Source: Aeromicrobium sp. A1-2
GTDB lineage: Bacteria; Actinomycetota; Actinomycetes; Propionibacteriales; Nocardioidaceae
Direction: 5' to 3'
NCBI RefSeq assembly: GCF_003443875.1
Contig: NZ_CP027482.1
Span: 1,488,001 to 1,552,000 of the forward strand
DNA length: 64,000 bases
This document shows positions 1 to 8,203 of the stretch, piece by piece. The stretch's first letter is position 1, and every line of letters begins with the position of its first letter. The position numbers were made by a program, and so were the translations under genes. The notes under the pieces are model-generated. The model had not been told where the DNA came from. It searched no databases and was given only the letters and a program-made list of their open reading frames with translations.

Positions 1-2
1 GC

Positions 3-695
3 TCGGTCAAGGTGTCGTGCCAGGATCTCGCGATCATGGCCGCGACCCTGGCCAATGCCGGCGTCCACCCCCTGACACATGAGACTTTGCTGAGCCGACC
101 TGTGGTGCGCCAGGTCCTGAGCGTGATGATGACCTGCGGCATGTACGACGCGGCGGGCGACTGGATGACCGACGTCGGGATTCCCGCCAAGAGCGGAGTC
201 TCCGGCGGCGTGATCGGCGCGCTGCCCGGGCAGGTCGGGATCGCGGTCTTCTCACCCCGGCTCGATTCGCACGGCAGCAGCGTGCGCGGCGTCGAAGCAT
301 TCGAGCGGCTCTCGCGCGACATGGGCATGCACCTGATGGACGTCGCCCAGGAGGGACGCTCGGCGCTCCGCGGGGCCTATGTCACCGAGGGTGACGACCC
401 CATGACGGTCTACGAAGTGCAAGGAGACCTTCGCTTCGCCGGCGCCGAGACCATCGTCCGGGCGATCGCAGAGGGTGAGCACGAGACCCGGCGGGTCGCG
501 CTGGACCTGACCCGCGTCTATCGTCTGCACGACGTCGGCCGACGCATGCTGCTGGAAAGCGTGCGGCGCCTCGGGGAGGACGGTCTGGAAGTCGTGCTGG
601 TCGACCCCGAATGCGCCCTGCCCGAAGCCGCAGATGTCGGCTCGGAACGTCTCACGGTCGTCGACTCGCTCGCCGACGGGACGGCGTCTACGTAG
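3..695 (+). CDS. glsA: Glutaminase with C-terminal STAS domain (5' truncated by window edge)
   Basis: C-terminal part of a serine-dependent glutaminase (L-glutamine to L-glutamate plus ammonia). The frame is open from base 3, so the true start lies outside the window. The visible part opens in the family stretch SVKVSCQDLAIMAATLANAG and contains the conserved IPAKSGVSGG element of the active-site wall; the catalytic Ser-x-x-Lys lies upstream and cannot be seen. The last 90 or so residues, from about MTVYEVQGDLRFAGAE onward, have the alternating strand-helix pattern of a STAS domain, with a hydrophobic VALDLTRVYRLHDVG core strand. Glutaminases with fused STAS domains are known in actinobacteria, and the extension may sense a ligand or mediate regulation. 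The identity is firm; the role of the STAS part is inference. Confidence 0.9.
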   Translation, partial: SVKVSCQDLAIMAATLANAGVHPLTHETLLSRPVVRQVLSVMMTCGMYDAAGDWMTDVGIPAKSGVSGGVIGALPGQVGIAVFSPRLDSHGSSVRGVEAFERLSRDMGMHLMDVAQEGRSALRGAYVTEGDDPMTVYEVQGDLRFAGAETIVRAIAEGEHETRRVALDLTRVYRLHDVGRRMLLESVRRLGEDGLEVVLVDPECALPEAADVGSERLTVVDSLADGTAST

Positions 696-740
696 CCACG
701 ATGAGGCTGCCCGCGGAGGTCGAACGCTGGTGTCGCCCCG

Positions 741-1034
741 TCAGCCAGTCACCCGGTCGGCCGGAGCGCATCCAGGACCTGCTGGATCGCCCCCGCTGAC
801 GTCAGCAGCGCCGCACGCCAAGAACGCACCGAGGAAGATCGCGCCCAGGCTCTGGCAGGAGGCCCGGATCGAGTCGACAAGCGTCGTGGAGACCGCGAAG
901 ACCGCTCCCGGTGGCACGTAGTGCGCGTACGTCTCGGCTGCGCGGCCCAGCGGCAGCACGACGAGCCACGCCAGGCTTGCGGCGGCCTTCGCGCCGTGGG
1001 CAGCCTCGGCCAACGGGCCCCCATCCCCGTACAT
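741..1034 (-). CDS. Small uncharacterised, probably membrane-associated protein
   Basis: A 97-residue frame starting at an ATG (MYGDGG). Nearly all third codon positions are G or C, as in the neighbouring real genes, which argues for genuine coding. The middle is hydrophobic (AASLAWLVVLPLG, and later LGAIFLGAFLACGAADV), suggesting one or two weak membrane segments, and the C-terminus is Gly/Pro-rich. I do not recognise a family. It lies convergent to the glutaminase and divergent from the SulP gene. It could be a short intact gene or the remnant of a longer one, and no clear ribosome binding site decides the start. Confidence 0.4.
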   Translation of the reverse strand: MYGDGGPLAEAAHGAKAAASLAWLVVLPLGRAAETYAHYVPPGAVFAVSTTLVDSIRASCQSLGAIFLGAFLACGAADVSGGDPAGPGCAPADRVTG

Positions 1035-1130
1035 CCAGACTCCTGGCAACCGGCATGCGCCACGTGTGCCCGTCAGGCGCAGTCCATCCTGCACAGAGTT
1101 CCTTGCGCCATGTCTCGCCGCTCACAGTTG

Positions 1131-1148
1131 CTTGAAGACTTCTTCAAG
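1131..1148. promoter_or_regulatory. Perfect 7-bp inverted repeat upstream of the SulP gene
   Basis: CTTGAAG, a 4-base spacer ACTT, then CTTCAAG: a perfect dyad about 40 bp before the SulP start, where an operator would lie. No local regulator is obviously paired with it. A short hairpin in the leader is the alternative. Confidence 0.45.
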
Positions 1149-1186
1149 TCGTGAAATGATCACACTGTGAACCAAATCGTGCGCAC

Positions 1187-3139
1187 GTGAGTATGTCCAC
1201 CACACACGCCGCCTCAAGTCTTCGCCTCGCAGGCTCGCGCGTCATTGCCCTGCTGCCGCAGCGATCCGACTGGGACGCCGTCCGCAGGTCGCCCCGTCGC
1301 GATCTCGTGGCGGGTGTCACGGTCGCGATCATCGCACTGCCCTTGGCTCTGGCCTTCGGCGTCACCTCAGGTCTTGGCGCCCAGGCCGGCCTGGTCACGG
1401 CCATCGTGGCCGGCATGATCGCTGCGGTGTTCGGCGGCTCCAATCTCCAGGTTTCGGGCCCCACCGGCGCCATGACGGTCGTTCTTGTGCCGGTCGTCCA
1501 CGACTTCGGCGCGTCGGGCGTCCTGATGGTCGGGCTCATGGCCGGAGTCGTCCTGATCGTCCTGGCGTTCGCTCGTCTCGGCCGATACGTCCGCTTCCTC
1601 CCGATGCCGGTCGTCGAGGGATTCACCGCCGGCATCGCGGTCGTGATCGCGATGCAACAGCTTCCTGCAGCGCTCGGCGTCACGGCCGGTGATCAGGAGA
1701 AGGTTTGGGCCGTCGCGGCAGATGCGGTCACCCGCTACGTGTCACAGCCCGATCCCGCTCCCCTGCTGATGGCCATCGGTGTGGCCGCCATCATGCTGGT
1801 CGGTGCTCGGTGGCGCCCCACGATCCCGTTCTCCCTCGTGGGTGTCGTCGGCGCGACGATCGTCGCCCAGGTCACCACGCTCGGGCTCACGCCCCTCGGC
1901 GCGATTCCCTCCGGACTTCCTGTCCCTTCGCTCGGATTCTTCGATGCAGGCTCGCTGATGCTCCTGCTCCCGTCGGCCCTGGCCGTGGCGACCCTCGCCG
2001 CGCTGGAGAGCCTGCTCTCGGCAACCGTCGCGGACGGCATGAGCGTCGACGAGCATCATGACCCCGATCGGGAACTCTTTGGCCAGGGGCTGGCCAACCT
2101 CGCAGTGCCGCTGTTCGGGGGAATACCCGCAACTGCCGCGATCGCTCGCACGGCCGTCAATGTCCGCTCGGGCGCCGGCTCCAAGCTGGCGGCGTTCTTC
2201 CACGCGATCGTCCTGCTGGCCTTCGTGCTCGTGGCCGCTCCCCTGGTGGCCGAGATCCCGCTGGCCGCTCTCGCCGGGGTATTGCTCGCGACCACCATTC
2301 GGATGGTCGAGGTCAGCTCACTGCTGGCCCTGGCACGGTCGACACGATCGGATGCTGCGGTGCTGACTCTGACGTTCGTCGTCACGGTCGCCTTCGACCT
2401 GGTGACCGCGGTCGGGGTCGGACTCGGCCTCGCAATCATCCTCGCGCTTCGCTCGATCGCCCTGAGCTCACGGCTCGACCGCGTGCCGCTGGAGTCGACG
2501 GACCACTCGGCCGAGGAGCACGCCCTGATGTCGGAGCACATCGTGGCGTACCGGATCGATGGACCACTGTTCTTCGGCGCGGCCCATCGCTTCCTGCTCG
2601 AGCTCACCGAGGTCTCCGACGTGCGGGTCATCATCCTGCGCATGTCACGGATCTCCACCGTTGATGCGACCGGCGCCCAGGTCCTGGGTGATGCAATCAC
2701 CCGGCTCGAGAAGCGTGGAATCACCGTCCTGCTCTCGGGGATCTCCGACGAGCACCACCAGATCCTCGCCGCCCTGGGGGTTGCGCCCCACCACCTCGAC
2801 GGACACACCTTCGCCGACACCCCCGCCGCGATTGAGCATGCCCGAGCCCTCCTGGGGATCGCGCCGACTCAGAACGGACACCATGTGACCGCCGATCCGC
2901 AGCCTTCCCGTTCCACCGGCTACCCGCAGACCGATCCCCTTCGTCACCGCATTCGTAGCGAACACGCCGATGTCGCGGTCGATGCCGCCCATGCGCTGCT
3001 CGAGCTGCACGAGCCGGAGTCGCTCACCGCCGCGCTGACCGTGGCGTTCCCCGAGGGCGACGCCGACAGCTCGTCGACCGAGGCGGTCCATCGCGCCTGG
3101 AACGGCTTCCAGCACGATCGCTATCGCAGCATCAACTGA
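1187..3139 (+). CDS. SulP family inorganic anion transporter
   Basis: A 650-residue secondary anion transporter of the SulP/SLC26 family, moving sulfate, bicarbonate or a related anion across the cytoplasmic membrane. The N-terminal signature RRDLVAGVTVAIIALPLALA (about 36-55) and the SGPTGAMTVVL element (about 98-108) are clear, followed by many hydrophobic segments to about residue 430. A cytoplasmic STAS domain follows (about 450-560, core RMSRISTVDATGAQVL), then a further 85-residue hydrophilic tail longer than usual for the family. The GTG at 1187 and an ATG six bases later are both possible starts; neither has a strong Shine-Dalgarno sequence. The substrate cannot be read from the sequence. 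A dyad about 40 bp upstream may be its operator. Confidence 0.92.
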   Translation: MSMSTTHAASSLRLAGSRVIALLPQRSDWDAVRRSPRRDLVAGVTVAIIALPLALAFGVTSGLGAQAGLVTAIVAGMIAAVFGGSNLQVSGPTGAMTVVLVPVVHDFGASGVLMVGLMAGVVLIVLAFARLGRYVRFLPMPVVEGFTAGIAVVIAMQQLPAALGVTAGDQEKVWAVAADAVTRYVSQPDPAPLLMAIGVAAIMLVGARWRPTIPFSLVGVVGATIVAQVTTLGLTPLGAIPSGLPVPSLGFFDAGSLMLLLPSALAVATLAALESLLSATVADGMSVDEHHDPDRELFGQGLANLAVPLFGGIPATAAIARTAVNVRSGAGSKLAAFFHAIVLLAFVLVAAPLVAEIPLAALAGVLLATTIRMVEVSSLLALARSTRSDAAVLTLTFVVTVAFDLVTAVGVGLGLAIILALRSIALSSRLDRVPLESTDHSAEEHALMSEHIVAYRIDGPLFFGAAHRFLLELTEVSDVRVIILRMSRISTVDATGAQVLGDAITRLEKRGITVLLSGISDEHHQILAALGVAPHHLDGHTFADTPAAIEHARALLGIAPTQNGHHVTADPQPSRSTGYPQTDPLRHRIRSEHADVAVDAAHALLELHEPESLTAALTVAFPEGDADSSSTEAVHRAWNGFQHDRYRSIN

Positions 3140-3144
3140 CCTGC

Positions 3145-3177
3145 GGGCCGGCCACCGGTACGATCATGCGCCGGCCC
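3145..3177. terminator. Probable bidirectional terminator hairpin between convergent genes
   Basis: GGGCCGGC (3145-3152) pairs perfectly with GCCGGCCC (3170-3177) across a 17-base loop. It sits in the short gap between the converging SulP and antiporter genes. There is no U-tract, as is common for high-GC actinobacteria. Confidence 0.45.
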
Positions 3178-3217
3178 TCTCCTGGCCCGCGACGGTGCGG
3201 CACGATCGCCTCGAGCG

Positions 3218-4390
3218 TCATGGAGCGGAATCTCGTGGCGTGGTCCGGGGACGGAGGAGCAGACGCGGGGGCGGCATTCGGGCCAGCAGCGGACCCAGGA
3301 CCGCGAGCACGATGACGTAGGCCGTCACCAGGTCGCCCAGCGATTCGTGCTGGGTCCCAACCAGGCCGATGATGACCAGCGAGAACTCGCCGCGGGCCGT
3401 CAGAGCTGTTCCTGCGCGCCACCGTCCGGGACGGCCGGCTCCTTCTCGGCCGGCCGCGTACCACCCGGTGGCGATCTTGCTGACGACCGTGACGACGGCC
3501 AACAAGGCGGCCGCGGGGAGGGCAGGAAGCAGGTCGCTGGGGTCGACGGCCAGGCCGATCGCGAGGAAGAACACGGCTGCGAACAGGTCCCGCAGGGGTG
3601 AAAGGACGGCTCTGGCCCGGTCCGCGACCGCGCCCGTCAGCGTGAGGCCGACGAGGAAGGCTCCAACCGCGGCTGAGGCGTGCACGAATTCGGCAAAAGC
3701 AGCGACGACGAGTGTGAGCCCCAGAACCCGCAGCAGCAGCTGTTCGGGATCCGGGTGGGAGACCAGCTGACCCACTCGGTGTCCGTAGCGCTGGGAGGCC
3801 ACGAGCGCGCCGCTCAGTGCGCCCACCGCGACGGCGGCGCCGATGAGCGCCTGCCACCAGGTTCCTCCGGAGGCGAGCACGGCCAGGACCGGGAGGTAGG
3901 CGGCCATGACGAAATCCTCAAGAACGAGGACCGAGAGCACCGCAGGGGTCTCCCGGTTGCCCAGTCGCTGCAGATCCCCCAGGACTCGCGCGATGATGCC
4001 GGACGACGAGATGTAGGTCGCGCCTGCGAGCGCCACGATGCCCACGGTGTCCAGTCCGAGCAACCACCCGGCCAGCGCCCCGGGCGTCGCGTTGAGGACG
4101 AGGTCGACGACCGCTGATCCGAGGTGACGGCGAAGACTGGTCGTGAACTCGTCGATCGTGAACTCGAGTCCCAGGACGAGCAGCAGCAGCACCAGACCTA
4201 TCGTGGCCCCGGCCTCGATGAAGTCGTTGGCCTCCGGCACTGTCGCGATCCCACCGCGGCCGAGGAACAGCCCCGCCAGGAGGTAGAGCGGGATCGGTGA
4301 CAGGCCCAGCCTGCGAGCACCGGAGCCGAGGACCGTCAGGACTAGCAGCAGCAGTCCGAGCTCGAGGAGCAGCCCTGTCGATACCTCCAC
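3218..4390 (-). CDS. Cation:proton antiporter, CPA2/Kef type (KhtU-like membrane subunit)
   Basis: A 390-residue monovalent cation/H+ antiporter of the CPA2 (Kef-type) superfamily, with about 11-12 hydrophobic segments running to residue 370. Family landmarks are FLGRGGIATVP near residue 45, the charged LVLGLEFT element near 92, SSSGIIARVL near 148 and LVLEDF near 170. There is no cytoplasmic TrkA_N domain, in line with KhtU-type antiporters that use a separate regulatory subunit. That partner is the upstream gene: its stop codon lies one base before this GTG start, so the two are translationally coupled. Likely role: K+ (or Na+) extrusion in pH or electrophile stress. Ion specificity is inference. 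Confidence 0.9.
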   Translation of the reverse strand: MEVSTGLLLELGLLLLVLTVLGSGARRLGLSPIPLYLLAGLFLGRGGIATVPEANDFIEAGATIGLVLLLLVLGLEFTIDEFTTSLRRHLGSAVVDLVLNATPGALAGWLLGLDTVGIVALAGATYISSSGIIARVLGDLQRLGNRETPAVLSVLVLEDFVMAAYLPVLAVLASGGTWWQALIGAAVAVGALSGALVASQRYGHRVGQLVSHPDPEQLLLRVLGLTLVVAAFAEFVHASAAVGAFLVGLTLTGAVADRARAVLSPLRDLFAAVFFLAIGLAVDPSDLLPALPAAALLAVVTVVSKIATGWYAAGREGAGRPGRWRAGTALTARGEFSLVIIGLVGTQHESLGDLVTAYVIVLAVLGPLLARMPPPRLLLRPRTTPRDSAP

Positions 4391-4391
4391 G

Positions 4392-4874
4392 TCAGTCGGA
4401 GGCGATCAGGCTCGCGACCCCCGACAGACCGTCGCTGGTTCCGATGACCACAAGGACGTCACCCGCCCGCAGGATCTCCTCAGGTCCGGGCGAGGCGAAC
4501 ACCTGCTCGCCCCGGACGATCGCGACGATCGACGCTCCGGTGCGGGTACGGGCGCGGGTGTCTCCGAGTGGGCGGTCGACGTACGCGGCACCCGCCTTGA
4601 TCTCGACTTGACCCGAGGACAGCCCGGGCACCTCACGAGTCAGGTCGGCGAACCGCTCGGAAATCCGGGGCGCTCCCAAGATCTGGGCCAGCGCGTCGGC
4701 TTCCTGGGTGTCCAGATGGAACGTCGCCGAGGCCAGATCAGGATCGCTGCTCTCGTAGAGCGAGAGCTCGAACCCGCCACTGCGGAGCGCGACCACCCCC
4801 ACCCGGGCACCACGATGGTTGACGAACTCGTAGCGCAGGCCGACCCCGGGGAGCAGCAGTTCCTCGATTTCCAT
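4392..4874 (-). CDS. Antiporter regulatory subunit with TrkA_C domain (KhtT-like)
   Basis: A 160-residue soluble partner of the adjacent antiporter. The N-terminal half (MEIEELLLPGVGLRYEF) matches the KhtT-type regulatory subunit. The C-terminal half, about 75-158, is a TrkA_C/RCK_C ligand-binding domain with the usual AGAAYVDRPLGD and LRAGDVLVVIGT elements. In Bacillus KhtT, this domain binds cyclic di-AMP or responds to electrophiles and opens the antiporter; the same role is inferred here. The ATG at 4874 is chosen because a GAGG ribosome site lies just before it and the family normally starts at MEIEE-like sequence. It is the first gene of a two-gene operon and faces the divergent ABC exporter across about 140 bp. 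Confidence 0.88.
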   Translation of the reverse strand: MEIEELLLPGVGLRYEFVNHRGARVGVVALRSGGFELSLYESSDPDLASATFHLDTQEADALAQILGAPRISERFADLTREVPGLSSGQVEIKAGAAYVDRPLGDTRARTRTGASIVAIVRGEQVFASPGPEEILRAGDVLVVIGTSDGLSGVASLIASD

Positions 4875-5012
4875 ACGCCTCAACCTAGCGCAGCCCCCCG
4901 CTACGGTAAGGGCCCAATGGCCCCCTGAGCAGGGCGGTCCGGCACTGACCCAGGTGCACGTCATCCGGTGTGATGAAGAAGCCCAGCGTGATCTTCGAGA
5001 GGAATAACGTCC

Positions 5013-5960
5013 ATGTACGCCCTTGAGTTCGAGAACGTCACCAAGCGCTACGGCAAGGACGTCGTCGTCGACGACCTGACCTTCACCGTGGAGCCCGGAC
5101 GAGTCACAGGGTTCCTCGGGCCAAACGGTGCCGGGAAGTCAACAGTCATGAAGATCCTGCTCGATCTTGCCCGGGCGAATCACGGTCACGCCACGATCGG
5201 CGGATTGCGTTACCGCGAGATGGCCGACCCGGCACGCACCGTCGGGGTCGTGCTCGAGCCCAACGCCTTCCACCCCGGGCGCAGCGGGCGCAACCACCTG
5301 CGCGTCATCGCTGACGGTGCAGGCATTGACACCACACGCGTCGAGGAGATGCTGGAGTCCGTGGGTCTGACCCACGCAGCAGACCGCCACGTGGGTGGCT
5401 ACTCACTGGGGATGCGGCAGCGCCTCGGGTTGGCCGCGGCCCTCCTCGGAGACCCCCCTGTGCTGGTCCTCGACGAGCCCGGCAACGGTCTGGACCCCCA
5501 GGGCATCCGATGGCTCCGCGACCTGCTGCGGGAGCGGGCCTCCGGTGGAGGCACGGTATTCGTGTCGAGCCACATCCTGGCTGAGGTGGAGCACATGGCC
5601 GACGAGATCGTGGTCCTGAGCCACGGGCAGCTGGTCACCACCGGGACTCTCGCCGCGCTTCAGTCGGCCGGCACCTCTGTCCGTACGGACGCAGGTCAGC
5701 GGCTGAGCCAGCTGCTCACCGCGGCAGGCGCCGCAGTTCACGTCGGCACCGAGGGTGAGCTCGTCGTCCGCGACATGGGGATCGCCGAAATCGGGGATCG
5801 CGCCTGCGCCGCAGGCATCGCCCTGCACGAGCTCAGTCCGCAGGCGGGTTCCTTGGAGGAGCTCTTCCTGGACTGGACGAGCATCGAGCCGGACGCCGGT
5901 GCCGGTGCCGCCGACGCTTCGATCGCGACCGAGCCCGAGGGGCAGGCGCGACGGCTGTGA
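5013..5960 (+). CDS. ABC transporter ATP-binding protein (ABC-2 exporter type)
   Basis: A 315-residue ATPase of the DrrA/CcmA-like ABC-2 exporter class. Visible motifs: Walker A GPNGAGKST (about 37-45), signature YSLGMRQRLGLA (about 130-141), Walker B VLVLDEPGNGLDP (about 151-163), and the switch histidine in SSHILAEVEH. After about residue 215 there is the extended C-terminal domain common to drug-efflux ATPases. AGAGGA lies nine bases before the ATG. The stop overlaps the GTG start of the next gene, a membrane permease, so the two form one exporter. The substrate is unknown; antibiotic or peptide export is typical for the class. Confidence 0.93.
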   Translation: MYALEFENVTKRYGKDVVVDDLTFTVEPGRVTGFLGPNGAGKSTVMKILLDLARANHGHATIGGLRYREMADPARTVGVVLEPNAFHPGRSGRNHLRVIADGAGIDTTRVEEMLESVGLTHAADRHVGGYSLGMRQRLGLAAALLGDPPVLVLDEPGNGLDPQGIRWLRDLLRERASGGGTVFVSSHILAEVEHMADEIVVLSHGQLVTTGTLAALQSAGTSVRTDAGQRLSQLLTAAGAAVHVGTEGELVVRDMGIAEIGDRACAAGIALHELSPQAGSLEELFLDWTSIEPDAGAGAADASIATEPEGQARRL

Positions 5961-6706
5961 CGAGAGTTCTCCGGCTTGTCCGCGCCGAGATCCGCAAGCT
6001 CACCAGCACGAATCTGCCGGCGGGATTCCTGGCCTTCCTGGTCGTCATTGCGGGGCTGGACGCTGCGATCGTTGCCTTCGCCACCGACATGGACGGCAGC
6101 AAGGCGTTTGTTGCCACAGCCGCGGACCAAGGATCCCTGATGGCCTTCGCGTCCAACGCCATGATTGGCACCAGCCTTTTCGGCGCCATAGCCGTGGCCC
6201 GGGAATACGGACACCACACCGCCATCCCGATGTTCCTGACCTCCCCGAACCGCGCACGTGCCGCTCTCGCGCAGATCATCGCTGTGCTGCTGGGTGGCGC
6301 CTGCCTGGCGGTCGTCGGACAGGCCCTGGTCGTGCTCGGAATCGCCCTGGCGCTGCCAAGCACCGACTACGGCTTCCTCGTCCCGGCCAGCGATCTCGTC
6401 CGGATCTTCGCAGCCACCGCGCTCGCAGGGGCGATCGGTGCCACCTTGGGGGCCGGGCTCGGAGCACTCATCCGCAACACCGGCGGCGCAGTCACCACCG
6501 CGGTCCTGGCACTCTTCGTGATTCCTCCGTTGGCCGTTCAACTCATTCCCGAAGCCGCATCCTGGATCCCTCAATCCCTGTATGCGGTCATCTCCGGGGT
6601 GGGTTCCGGTACCAGCCTGTGGGCCGCCCTGCTGGCCGTCGCCGCCTGGGGCCTCGTCCCCGCTGCCGCCGGTCTTGTAGCGATCCAACGGCGAGATGTC
6701 GCATGA
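5957..6706 (+). CDS. ABC-2 type transporter permease
   Basis: A 249-residue membrane protein with about six transmembrane segments, paired with the preceding ATPase through a 4-bp GTGA overlap. The start MTRVLRLVRAEIRKL and the following long hydrophobic segment are typical of ABC-2 permeases, which work as dimers. Hydrophobic stretches lie near residues 20-40, 55-80, 100-130, 145-170, 180-200 and 215-240. No substrate can be assigned. The following gene at 6737 begins 30 bp later in the same direction and could be co-transcribed. Confidence 0.88.
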   Translation: MTRVLRLVRAEIRKLTSTNLPAGFLAFLVVIAGLDAAIVAFATDMDGSKAFVATAADQGSLMAFASNAMIGTSLFGAIAVAREYGHHTAIPMFLTSPNRARAALAQIIAVLLGGACLAVVGQALVVLGIALALPSTDYGFLVPASDLVRIFAATALAGAIGATLGAGLGALIRNTGGAVTTAVLALFVIPPLAVQLIPEAASWIPQSLYAVISGVGSGTSLWAALLAVAAWGLVPAAAGLVAIQRRDVA

Positions 6707-6736
6707 GCCCCCACCGATGAGCCTCGCGGAGCATCC

Positions 6737-7279
6737 GTGAAGACCGTCAGGGTCGACGTCACGGGGGCGGTCCCTTCGTCCGTCGACCACCACTCAGCCT
6801 TGGAGGTCACGGTCGACGGCAACCGCTACGTGATCGAGATGACGCCTGCGTGGGGCGGAGCCCACGACACCGGCGCGGTCGTGGCAGGTGGGCCTGTGGG
6901 TTCCCGCGCGCTGGGTCGGTTCCGTGCTTTCCGCTACGAGATACACCTCGACAGGATTGGCGTCATTCCCGACGTCGAGCTCGCCGTAGACAGTCCGCGC
7001 CGCCTGAGCAACGACGGTGAGCGCGCGCAGCGGGTGCTCGATCTCGCCGCCACCTTCCCGGCCGCCACCTGGGGCCGCGACGAGTTCGGCGCGGGTGACA
7101 TGTGGAACTCCAACTCCCTCACCGCGTGGCTCCTGACGCAGAGCGGTCATGCCGTGGACGACATCACCCCACCGGCCGGGGGTCGGACACCCGGCTGGTC
7201 CGCTGGTGTGGTCGTCGCGAACCGGCAGGCGCCGTCCGAGCTCCCCCCGGTCCAGCGACGTCCCGGAGGAGTCTGGTGA
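6737..7279 (+). CDS. Uncharacterised soluble protein with MWNSNS motif
   Basis: A 180-residue protein of unknown function. It has no signal peptide or membrane segment. The C-terminal half contains MWNSNSLTAWLL followed by a PPAGGRTPGWSAG element, a pattern I have seen in conserved actinobacterial hypothetical proteins, sometimes with papain-like or NlpC/P60-like character. A catalytic Cys is not evident, so an enzyme role is not supported. It starts at GTG 30 bp downstream of an ABC-2 permease and may belong to that operon; its stop lies just before the convergent MscS gene. Confidence 0.7.
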   Translation: MKTVRVDVTGAVPSSVDHHSALEVTVDGNRYVIEMTPAWGGAHDTGAVVAGGPVGSRALGRFRAFRYEIHLDRIGVIPDVELAVDSPRRLSNDGERAQRVLDLAATFPAATWGRDEFGAGDMWNSNSLTAWLLTQSGHAVDDITPPAGGRTPGWSAGVVVANRQAPSELPPVQRRPGGVW

Positions 7280-7285
7280 GCTCAG

Positions 7286-8134
7286 CTAGGAGCCCTGCTT
7301 CTCCGAGTCGGGCGGGACGATGTGCAGGACGCGCTGGGGGAAGGCGATCTCGATGCCCTCGGCGTCCAGCGCGGCCTTGATCCCGACGGCCACCTCGCTG
7401 CGCACCTGCCACATCGTGGCCACCGGTGCCTCGTGCCAGAACCGCGCCGCGATGTTGATCGTGCTGTCCCCGAACTCGAAGACCCAGGCTTCCGGCGCAG
7501 GCTCGGTCTGCACGCCGGGAACGGAGTTCATCGCCTCGAGGATCGTGCGGCAGGCCAGCTCGAGATCGGTGGCATAGTCGACACCGACGTCGAGCTGGGT
7601 ACGCCGGGTGGCGCGTCTCGTCCAGTTGGTGATGGGTGCGTCCAGCACCATCGCGGCCGGGACGAGCATGTCGTTGCCATCGAAGGTCAGCAGTCGCACA
7701 GTGCGCAGATCGATGTCGAGCACCTTGCCGGCGATGTCGTTCGTGACGATCTGGTCACCGATCCTGAACGGTCGACGCACCTGCAGCAGCACCGACGCCA
7801 CGGCGTTGGAGAGCATCGACTGCACCGCCAGCGCGAGAGCGATGCCACCGATGCCGAGGGCGCCCAGCAGCGGCGTGATTCGCACGCCGAGCGTGTTCAG
7901 CACATAGATCAACGCGGCCGCGATGATCACCAGCTGGATCAGCCGGGCGATGAGGCGGGCAGCGCCCGGCGACGAGTCGGAGCCGCGAAACCTGCGGACC
8001 ACCAGGCGATGCACGGCCAGCGCGAGCCCGATGCCAACCGCGAGCACGACCAGCGCGGTGACGATCTGCGTCAACGAGATGCCAGTTCCAGCGACGTCGT
8101 CCATCTGTCCAGTCTGCCCGACCACCCAGGTCAT
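7286..8134 (-). CDS. Small-conductance mechanosensitive channel, MscS family
   Basis: A 282-residue MscS-type channel that opens under membrane tension to release solutes during hypo-osmotic shock. There are three hydrophobic segments (about 17-40, 62-82 and 88-115). The third is the Gly/Ala-rich pore helix (LGALGIGGIALALAVQ), followed by the conserved RRPFRIGDQI at the start of the beta domain. The cytoplasmic domain ends in a short Pro-containing tail. An alternative ATG 30 bp in (MDDVAG) is possible. It lies 69 bp downstream of plsB on the same strand and may share its transcript. Confidence 0.92.
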   Translation of the reverse strand: MTWVVGQTGQMDDVAGTGISLTQIVTALVVLAVGIGLALAVHRLVVRRFRGSDSSPGAARLIARLIQLVIIAAALIYVLNTLGVRITPLLGALGIGGIALALAVQSMLSNAVASVLLQVRRPFRIGDQIVTNDIAGKVLDIDLRTVRLLTFDGNDMLVPAAMVLDAPITNWTRRATRRTQLDVGVDYATDLELACRTILEAMNSVPGVQTEPAPEAWVFEFGDSTINIAARFWHEAPVATMWQVRSEVAVGIKAALDAEGIEIAFPQRVLHIVPPDSEKQGS

Positions 8135-8203
8135 GCCGAGCCGGTTCCGGCGTCGGCCCCCTTCAGGGCATCGTCGTCCGGGACCGACTGCGATCGGTTC
8201 CGG

